Assembly (NCBI GenBank): GCA_900299235.1
Contig: OMIZ01000014.1
Coordinates: forward strand, 1-32,353
Reading direction: 5' to 3'
DNA from: Actinomycetota bacterium
Lineage (GTDB): Bacteria > Actinomycetota > Thermoleophilia > Gaiellales > Gaiellaceae
Length of the DNA: 32,353 nucleotides
The position numbers were made by a program, and so were the translations under genes. Positions 26,456-32,353 of this stretch are shown here, in pieces. Within the stretch, counting starts at the first letter, position 1. Each line of letters begins with the position of its first letter. Under the pieces are notes generated by a model that saw only the letters and a list, made by a program, of their open reading frames with translations, searched no databases and was not told where the DNA came from.

Positions 26456-27243
26456 GCCCATTGCTTGCAGCAGCGGTTGGTGGTCGCGGCCTGGTCGATC
26501 CGAACGAACCGGTCTTCTTCGCAGACGACGAGGCGTTGCTGCGGGGGGCCGCAGCGTTTGAGACGGTGCGGATTCGTGGCGGCGTCCCAGTGTTGCTCGA
26601 CGGGCACGTCGACCGTCTCGTCGGCTCGGCAGTCTCACTTCGTCTGCCTGCACCCGAGGGGGCTGCCGACCTCGCTCGCGTGGCGGCAGCTGCGGCCGCC
26701 GTTGACGAAGGAGTCGTGCGCCTCTTCTACACAGGTCGGACACTCGTAGCCACGGTGTCGCCCCTGCCGCCGGGGCTTGACGCGCTGCGCACGCGCGGCA
26801 TCACGGTGGTCACGAGTCGCTCAATCGCCTCCGGTCTGCTCACGGGCGTGAAGGCGACGAGCTACGCGGCCAACCTTGCCGCGGTCGCCGAGGCTGAGCG
26901 GCAGGGTGCCGACGACGCGCTCTTCCTCACCACCGACGGCACCGTCCTTGAACTGACGATGGCGAACATCTGGTGGCGCAATGGCGATGTTCTCTCCACG
27001 CCCTCGCTCAGCACGGGCGTGTTGCCAGGAGTGACGCGCAGCGCGGTGATGCGCGTCGCGACCGAGCTTGGATATCGCGTGCAGGAAGGTGAGTACCCGC
27101 TCGCAAGCGTGCTCGCGGCCGACGAGGCGTTTACGAGCAGCGCAGTCCGCGAGGTGCTTCCGATCGTCGCGATCGACGGGCACGAGCTCCCCCGCGGTGA
27201 GGCGGCACGTCGCGTGCAGGCCGCTCTCGAAGCGCTGCGATAG
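26452..27243 (+). CDS. pabC: Aminodeoxychorismate lyase / class IV aminotransferase
   Basis: GAAAFETVRIRGGVPVLLDGHVDRL, GVKATSYAANLAAVAEAERQGADDALFLTTDGTVLELTMANIWW, LPGVTRSAVMRVA; GTGA overlap with pabB. Confidence 0.88.
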   Translation: MSPLLAAAVGGRGLVDPNEPVFFADDEALLRGAAAFETVRIRGGVPVLLDGHVDRLVGSAVSLRLPAPEGAADLARVAAAAAAVDEGVVRLFYTGRTLVATVSPLPPGLDALRTRGITVVTSRSIASGLLTGVKATSYAANLAAVAEAERQGADDALFLTTDGTVLELTMANIWWRNGDVLSTPSLSTGVLPGVTRSAVMRVATELGYRVQEGEYPLASVLAADEAFTSSAVREVLPIVAIDGHELPRGEAARRVQAALEALR

Positions 27244-27246
27244 GAG

Positions 27247-27252
27247 TACAGT
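27247..27252 (+). promoter_or_regulatory. Putative -10 element TACAGT, leaderless spacing (6 nt to ATG 27259)
   Basis: gagTACAGTcgacccATG. Confidence 0.5.
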
Positions 27253-27258
27253 CGACCC

Positions 27259-28035
27259 ATGAGCCCGAAGGTTCGGCTTGGCGGGATGGCGCTTGGTAAC
27301 GGCGTCCTCGTCCATGGTCCGACCTCTTGGGCCTGCGCGATTCGCACCCCTGCAGGCGAGGTGAAGGTCGCATCGGGGCACAAGGAGACGCTCGCACCCG
27401 GGATCACAAGCCCGTTCCTGCGCGGGCCGGTGCGTCTCTTCGAGTCGGTTGCGTTCCTGCCGCGTCTCAAGCGCGCTCTGCCCGAGGCGCGGCTGCCGTT
27501 CGAGAGTGGCCGGACAGTTGGAGTGATTGCGCTGACGGCAGCGCTCTCGGGTGGTGTCCGTCGATTGCGCGTGAACGCAGGGGTTGCCGAGACGCTCGCG
27601 TCACTGCTCGCACTTGCTCCGGCGATCGCCTCGCTCCGCGAAGGCTCGCTCGCCAGCTATCACGGGGCCGAGCACATCGCGATCGGTAGCTACGAGCACG
27701 ATGCCGAAGCGGCGAAGGAGCACGAGCGGTGTGGCTCGCACCTGATTGGCCCAATGGTCGCCGCAGGCACCGTCGGCAATGTGCTCGCGGCACGCGCTCC
27801 TGCGCGGTACCGGTCGGCCGCGCGGGCTGCTGCGTCGGTCGGGGCGATCGCTCTATCGACCGAGGTGTTCGCGTGGATGCAGCGCAACCCGCAGCGCCCG
27901 CTCGCTCGCGCGTTGGCACGGCCAGGCCACGAACTGCAACACCGGCTCGCGACGGCCGAACCCACGCGCGAGCAGCTCGAGGTCGCGGAGGCAGCACTTC
28001 AGGCGTGTCTCGCGCTCGAAGCGACGCCCGCGTAA
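27259..28035 (+). CDS. DUF1385 (YqhQ-like) family protein
   Basis: LASYHGAEHIAIGSYEHDAEAAKEHERCGSHLIGP, FAWMQRNPQRPLARALARPGHELQHRLATAEPTREQLEVAEAALQACL. Confidence 0.82.
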   Translation: MSPKVRLGGMALGNGVLVHGPTSWACAIRTPAGEVKVASGHKETLAPGITSPFLRGPVRLFESVAFLPRLKRALPEARLPFESGRTVGVIALTAALSGGVRRLRVNAGVAETLASLLALAPAIASLREGSLASYHGAEHIAIGSYEHDAEAAKEHERCGSHLIGPMVAAGTVGNVLAARAPARYRSAARAAASVGAIALSTEVFAWMQRNPQRPLARALARPGHELQHRLATAEPTREQLEVAEAALQACLALEATPA

Positions 28036-28058
28036 CCGGTAGGTAGAGCCGTCGTCGG

Positions 28059-28064
28059 TAGCAT
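28059..28064 (+). promoter_or_regulatory. Putative -10 element TAGCAT, leaderless spacing (7 nt to ATG 28072)
   Basis: cggTAGCATcgacggcATG. Confidence 0.55.
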
Positions 28065-28071
28065 CGACGGC

Positions 28072-28479
28072 ATGGCCGCAAAGGGAATCCATCACGTCGG
28101 AGTTGCCGTCGCCGAACTCGACGACCTCGTGCGCACGTGGGAGACGCTTCTGGGCGCGAAGGTTGAGCATCGTGCCACCGTCGAAGACCAGGGTGTCGAG
28201 GCAGTTTCGATTCGGGTCGGCACAGGCCGGATCGAGTTGCTGCGGCCGCTCGCTCCCGACACCCCCGTTGGCAAGTTCCTCGCCAAGCGTGGCCCAGGCA
28301 TGCACCACGTTGCGTTTGCAGTTGACGATGTCGCCGAAGAACTCGCTCGTGTTGCGGCTGCTGGAGCGACGTTGATCGACGAAAAGCCCCGTGTTGGACT
28401 GTTCGGATTGCAGGTTGCGTTCATCCACCCCGACACGACGGGCGGCGTCCTGGCAGAGTTTGTGTCCGATGGCGAATAA
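28072..28479 (+). CDS. mce: Methylmalonyl-CoA epimerase
   Basis: KGIHHVGVAVAELDDLVRTWETLLGAKVEHR...GRIELLRPLAPDTPVGKFLAKRGPGMHHVAFAVDDV...VAFIHPDTTGGVLAEFV. Confidence 0.92.
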   Translation: MAAKGIHHVGVAVAELDDLVRTWETLLGAKVEHRATVEDQGVEAVSIRVGTGRIELLRPLAPDTPVGKFLAKRGPGMHHVAFAVDDVAEELARVAAAGATLIDEKPRVGLFGLQVAFIHPDTTGGVLAEFVSDGE

Positions 28480-28705
28480 GAATCAGTCAGAACGCGTCCG
28501 GCTTGAGATCTCGTTCGAGGGCGGCTTCGGCCTGGCGATTGCGGTTTCGGCCGATGTCGCGGACAAGCTCGCAGCGGCAGTTGGCGATGGCGACACCACG
28601 TCGCTTTCGTTCGAAGCCGAAGATGGCAGCTACACGATGGCCACGAAGAAGATCGTGTTCGTCAAGCGCCACGCTCGCGAGAGCCGCGTCGGCTTCGGCT
28701 CCTAG
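28469..28705 (+). CDS. Small DUF3107-like protein (78 aa)
   Basis: Starts inside the mce stop region; KLAAAVGDGDTTSLSFEAEDGSYTMATKKIVFVKRHARESRVGFGS resembles the DUF3107 pattern including terminal RVGFG (from memory). Confidence 0.6.
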   Translation: MANKNQSERVRLEISFEGGFGLAIAVSADVADKLAAAVGDGDTTSLSFEAEDGSYTMATKKIVFVKRHARESRVGFGS

Positions 28706-28711
28706 GGTCAT

Positions 28712-29635
28712 ATGGCCCTCGAGGTTGGAATCGTCGGGCTGCCCGGCTCGGGCAAGACCACGCTCTTCACAGCGCTGACTAAGGCTGCCGGTGGTGAGTA
28801 CGGCAAGACCAATGTTGGTGTCGCTCAGATCGCCGACGATCGCACGCTGCAGCTTGCCGAGGTGGTCAAGGCCCGCAAGATCACGCAGGCAACGATCCGG
28901 GTGCAGGATGTCCCCGGCACTGGCCCGGCGCTGCTCGGCAATCTCCGCCAGGTCGACGCGCTGCTCGTTGTGCTCGACGGCTTCTCGCCCGGCGCCAACC
29001 CTGAGGGTGATCTCGAGAACTTGAAGCTGGAGCTGCTCGTCGCGGATCGCGACCACGTCGAGCGTCGGCTTGAGCGCGTCGAGAAGCAGGCGAAGTCAGG
29101 AGATGCGAAGGTGCGCGCCGAGGTCGAGGAGTTGAAGAAGGTGCTGGCGTTCGTTGAGGCGGGTACGCCGCTCTCTGAGTACACGGGCGAGCTTCCCCCC
29201 GATATTGAGCCGCTCACCACGAAGCCGCTGATCGCCGTTGAGAACGGCCCGAAGGGGATCGATCTCGCTCTTGAGGTGGAGCTTGCCGAGCTCTCCGACG
29301 AGGAGGCAGCAGAGTTTCGTGTGAGTGGCGCCTCAGCCCTTGAAGAGGTCGTCCGTCGTCTGCGTGACGCGCTCGATCTCGTGACGTTCTTCACCGCTGG
29401 GGAGCAGGACACGCGTGCGTGGACACTTCGCCGCGGCGAGACGGCCCTCGATGCGGCCGCCTCGATCCACACCGACATCGCACGTGGGTTCATCCGAGCT
29501 GAGGTGTTCGGCTGGCAGGAACTCGTCGAGGCTGGCTCAGCGTCCGAGGTTGCAAAGCGCGGCCAGCATCGCCTCGAAGGCAAGACGTACGTTGTTCAGG
29601 ACGGCGACGTGCTGAACATTCGTTTCAACGTGTAG
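28712..29635 (+). CDS. ychF: Divergent, shortened YchF/Obg-family P-loop NTPase (TGS-like C-terminal domain)
   Basis: [21 protein letters not shown]...LVTFFTAGEQDTRAWTLRRGETALDAAASIHTDIARGFIRAEVFGWQELVE...KTYVVQDGDVLNIRFNV aligns with the YchF C-terminus. Confidence 0.88.
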   Translation: MALEVGIVGLPGSGKTTLFTALTKAAGGEYGKTNVGVAQIADDRTLQLAEVVKARKITQATIRVQDVPGTGPALLGNLRQVDALLVVLDGFSPGANPEGDLENLKLELLVADRDHVERRLERVEKQAKSGDAKVRAEVEELKKVLAFVEAGTPLSEYTGELPPDIEPLTTKPLIAVENGPKGIDLALEVELAELSDEEAAEFRVSGASALEEVVRRLRDALDLVTFFTAGEQDTRAWTLRRGETALDAAASIHTDIARGFIRAEVFGWQELVEAGSASEVAKRGQHRLEGKTYVVQDGDVLNIRFNV

Positions 29636-29648
29636 CCCGCTGCGGCGG

Positions 29649-30476
29649 TTACGCCGAGATCAGGCCGATCCCGACGAGCGTCAGTACGACCCCACCCTGT
29701 TGGAGACGCGAGATGCGCTCGTGCAAGAACACCGCGGCGAGGGCGACCGTGATCACTGGGTAGAGCGATGCCATCACGCTTGTCAGACTGACGAGCCCGC
29801 GGCCGGCCGCCGCTGCGAACAAGATGTTGCCCAGCGTGTCGCCGACACCCACGCCGCCGACGATCCAGATCACGCGTCGCGGAAGTTGCAGGCTCGGCCG
29901 TCGCGCCGCCACCGCCACGCTGACGAATCCCACTGACGCGAAGCGGAAGAGCAGCGCTCCCCACCATGGGTCGGCTGCGCCAGCAGCGTGCATGGGCGGG
30001 AAGTAGAAGCCAAAGCCGACCGCGGCGAGTACGGCAAGGCCGACACCTGCAGCAGCGACGCGCTTCCCGTCCTGGTGCTCCATCGATGCGAATGCCACGC
30101 CAACGATTGCGGCAGCGATCCCTACAAGTTGGGCGATCGAGGGATGGTCGCCGCGCGAGATGCCGTAGATCACCGGCACGATCGCTGATGCTCCGGCGAT
30201 CGGTGCAACGACCGAGATCGTGCCGGTTGCGATGCCCTGGTAGTACCCGACGAGTCCGATCGTCGCCGAAAGCGCCGCGAGAACGGCCCAGCCGATCCCA
30301 CTGCTCCTCGGGCCGCCACCGTGGATCGCGACCACGGTCACGACGAAGAGGAGACCTGAGCACTGGCCCCAGAGCATGATCCGGAGCGTTCCCCACGTCC
30401 GTCCGAGCCAGGGCCCGACGAAGTCAGCGACGCCCCAGGTCAGACTCGCGCCGAGCGCGAGCAGTAGGGCGGTCAC
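29649..30476 (-). CDS. EamA/DMT-family transporter
   Basis: Ten-TM hydrophobic pattern; two-repeat EamA architecture (LLALGASLTWGVADFVGP...LTSVMASLYPVITVALAAVFLHERISRLQQGGVVLTLVGIGLI). Confidence 0.88.
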   Translation of the reverse strand: MTALLLALGASLTWGVADFVGPWLGRTWGTLRIMLWGQCSGLLFVVTVVAIHGGGPRSSGIGWAVLAALSATIGLVGYYQGIATGTISVVAPIAGASAIVPVIYGISRGDHPSIAQLVGIAAAIVGVAFASMEHQDGKRVAAAGVGLAVLAAVGFGFYFPPMHAAGAADPWWGALLFRFASVGFVSVAVAARRPSLQLPRRVIWIVGGVGVGDTLGNILFAAAAGRGLVSLTSVMASLYPVITVALAAVFLHERISRLQQGGVVLTLVGIGLISA

Positions 30477-31282
30477 TCGACCGGGCGGGTGGCCGCAGCT
30501 GCGTCGAGCTGGTTTGCGTGGTAGAGCACCGCAGCTTCGGCGGTGCGTGCGGCGCGGCCGTCATGGTGCACGGCGATGCAGTGCAGGAGCTCTGCGAGCT
30601 GGGCGGGTGTCAGCCCTTCTGCCTTCTCCTCAACAAGACGCAGCCCCAGATGCACGTGTCCGAGGAGGCGCCCCTCGCTTGTCTGGGTGAACGACGGTCC
30701 GCGGGTGAGCTCACGTGTTCTGCCGACGTCATGGAGAAGCGCTGCGGCAAGCACGAGGTCGGCACGAAGTCGCGGATGAAGCTGGCAGGTCTCCCGGCAG
30801 AGCGTCGCTACACCGACCGTGTGCTCTTGCAGCCCGCCTGCGTACGAGTGATGTCCGTCGGCGGTTGCAGGGAAGGCGGCGAGGTCGGCGTCGGCGAGCA
30901 CGTTGCGTACCGTTAAGGCGAGTCCTTCGTGGTGCACCTCGGCGACGAGGAACTCAAGGAAGCCTGCGAGCTCGTCACGGTCGCGTCGGGCGGCCGGCGT
31001 GAGGCTCTGCGGATCGACGTCGGCGCCCTCGAGTGTCCGCACATCGAGCTGGAGTTTGTCGCGGAACTTCTCGACCTTGCCAAGGACACGAACAGCGTCG
31101 CCCTCCTCAAACCGGCCGTCAAGCAACTCGACGTCGTTCCAGACACGAGCCTCGATGCGTCCGGAGGGGTCGACGAGTTCAAGTGCGAGGTAGGGTGCCC
31201 CGCCCTTCGTCTTCAGCTTGCGCTTACTGGCGACGGCGAACACTCCTTCGACAACGCGGTCTTCGGCGAGATCAGCGATCAC
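30473..31282 (-). CDS. YhaM-like OB-fold/HD-domain 3'-5' exoribonuclease
   Basis: VEGVFAVASKRKLKTKGGAPYLALELVDPSGRIEARVWND (OB fold); HHSYAGGLQEHTVGV, LVLAAALLHDVGRTREL, HCIAVHHDG (HD). Confidence 0.88.
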   Translation of the reverse strand: MIADLAEDRVVEGVFAVASKRKLKTKGGAPYLALELVDPSGRIEARVWNDVELLDGRFEEGDAVRVLGKVEKFRDKLQLDVRTLEGADVDPQSLTPAARRDRDELAGFLEFLVAEVHHEGLALTVRNVLADADLAAFPATADGHHSYAGGLQEHTVGVATLCRETCQLHPRLRADLVLAAALLHDVGRTRELTRGPSFTQTSEGRLLGHVHLGLRLVEEKAEGLTPAQLAELLHCIAVHHDGRAARTAEAAVLYHANQLDAAAATRPVE

Positions 31283-31288
31283 GGGCCG

Positions 31289-31294
31289 AGTCTA
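31289..31294 (-). promoter_or_regulatory. Putative -10 element TAGACT, leaderless spacing (6 nt to GTG 31282)
   Basis: Minus strand: agTAGACTcggcccGTG. Confidence 0.5.
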
Positions 31295-31312
31295 CTGCGG
31301 CGCCCGGTGGAG

Positions 31313-31945
31313 CTAGTGCAGCGCGAAGAACGGACCCTTGGTGGCGCCGCCGTCCCAGAACAGCTCGAGCGACGAGGCATCATCCGCCGGAACCTGGAAG
31401 CAGAGGTTGCCCGTGACGACCGCACCAGCGGTAAGTGAGGAGCCAGAGCCAAGGTCGTTCGGAACCGCTCCGCAGCCCGGCCTGTTCCACACGTACGACA
31501 CGTTGTGGGCTGTGCCAACTGCTTTGAGGTTGGTGAAGTCGGTGAAGCCACCACCAAAGCCGCCTGCCCCGCCCTCGTACCCGAAGTACGTCGCGGTGAG
31601 CGATACGAGCACGTCGACCATCCCCGGGGGTGGCGCCGTGTTCTTTGCGCTGAACGCAGAGACCACAGGCCACGCATTCGTGTTCGCCGACTGGAATTGG
31701 AACTTCCAGGTGCCTGTTGGGAGCAGCACGGTCTGTCCGAGCGGGTAGGGGTTCGTGCGCGAGAAGCCGAGGGCGTTCGACACGAGCGATGCGAGCTTGA
31801 TCTTGGCGGGGCAGACGATCGAGACGACCTTGCTGCCAAGCTTCGCGTAACAGTTGCCGGGCGCAGTCCTTTGGGAGCCCGCCGCGCCTGCCGCGAGCGC
31901 ACACGCTGCGACCAGGACGGCGAGGGAGGCGATCACACGGCGCAT
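31313..31945 (-). CDS. Secreted hypothetical protein, DUF4352-like beta-sandwich (tentative)
   Basis: Signal peptide MRRVIASLAVLVAACALAAGAAGSQ; C-terminal LTAGAVVTGNLCFQVPADDASSLELFWDGGATKGPFFALH. Confidence 0.7.
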   Translation of the reverse strand: MRRVIASLAVLVAACALAAGAAGSQRTAPGNCYAKLGSKVVSIVCPAKIKLASLVSNALGFSRTNPYPLGQTVLLPTGTWKFQFQSANTNAWPVVSAFSAKNTAPPPGMVDVLVSLTATYFGYEGGAGGFGGGFTDFTNLKAVGTAHNVSYVWNRPGCGAVPNDLGSGSSLTAGAVVTGNLCFQVPADDASSLELFWDGGATKGPFFALH

Positions 31946-31952
31946 CGCGTTC

Positions 31953-31958
31953 AGGGTA
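31953..31958 (-). promoter_or_regulatory. Putative -10 element TACCCT, leaderless spacing (7 nt to ATG 31945)
   Basis: Minus strand: tcTACCCTgaacgcgATG. Confidence 0.5.
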
Positions 31959-31992
31959 GACGGTTCGTGGTCATCGCGGTACTCCGCCTCGG

Positions 31993-31998
31993 TACGCT
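31993..31998 (+). promoter_or_regulatory. Putative -10 element TACGCT, leaderless spacing (6 nt to GTG 32005)
   Basis: cggTACGCTcagggtGTG; same hexamer as pabB. Confidence 0.5.
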
Positions 31999-32004
31999 CA
32001 GGGT

Positions 32005-32353
32005 GTGCCGTCTGTGAGGCCATTCCGCGCCCTGCGATTCGACACCGCCAAGGCGGGCGGCCTTGACTCGCTCGTTGCACCGCCGTACGACGTCATCGAC
32101 GAACCGCTGCGCCAGGAGTACCTCGCGCGCAGTCCGTTCAACGTTGTGCACCTGACCTTGCCGGAGAGTGAGGCCGCCGCCGCAGCTGCATTGAAGGAGT
32201 GGCGTGCCGACGGTGTGCTCGCGCTCGATGAGCCTGCGATCTGGTGGGTCGCGCAGGACTACGTTGGCCCTGACGGCGTCGCACGCACGCGTGAGGGCAT
32301 CGCCGGTTCGGTTGAGGCCACGCCGTACACCGCGGGCAACGTCCTGCCGCACG
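32005..32353 (+). CDS. DUF1015 family protein, 3' truncated by the window
   Basis: VPSVRPFRALRFDTAKAGGLDSLVAPPYDVIDEPLRQEYLARSPFNVVHLTLPE; frame open to window end. Confidence 0.88.
   Translation, partial: MPSVRPFRALRFDTAKAGGLDSLVAPPYDVIDEPLRQEYLARSPFNVVHLTLPESEAAAAAALKEWRADGVLALDEPAIWWVAQDYVGPDGVARTREGIAGSVEATPYTAGNVLPH

Overview
This is a gene-dense, high-GC bacterial chromosomal segment. Gene content and style suggest an actinobacterial lineage, possibly Thermoleophilia-like; that is inference, as no taxonomic search was possible. It looks like a core-genome region: parAB; tRNA-Ile(GAT) and tRNA-Phe(GAA); a DUF151 nuclease-like protein; MscS channel; moeA, moaC and mogA; a two-component system; an HtrA-like protease; a respiratory/heme supercluster (UbiA-family prenyltransferase, ccmA-ccmB-ccmC-ccmD-like-hemX/ccsA-like-hemA-hemC-hemD plus a DUF62 SAM hydrolase); arginase; rarA; pabB/pabC; a DUF1385 protein; methylmalonyl-CoA epimerase; a DUF3107-like protein; a divergent YchF-like protein; EamA; a YhaM-like HD protein; and the start of a DUF1015 protein. 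I found no CRISPR array, phage, transposase, toxin-antitoxin or defence island, and no convincing wholly new multi-gene system. The strongest unexplained signals are: (1) a recurrent TANNNT hexamer 6-10 nt upstream of the start codon at most operon-leading genes, which suggests pervasive leaderless transcription; (2) an M28-like membrane protein that appears to lack key catalytic and metal-binding residues; (3) a shortened YchF homolog with an altered nucleotide-specificity motif; (4) a tightly coupled cytochrome-c/heme gene chain with a previously untracked 54-codon ORF bridging hemA and hemC; and (5) a structured intergenic element between two convergent genes.
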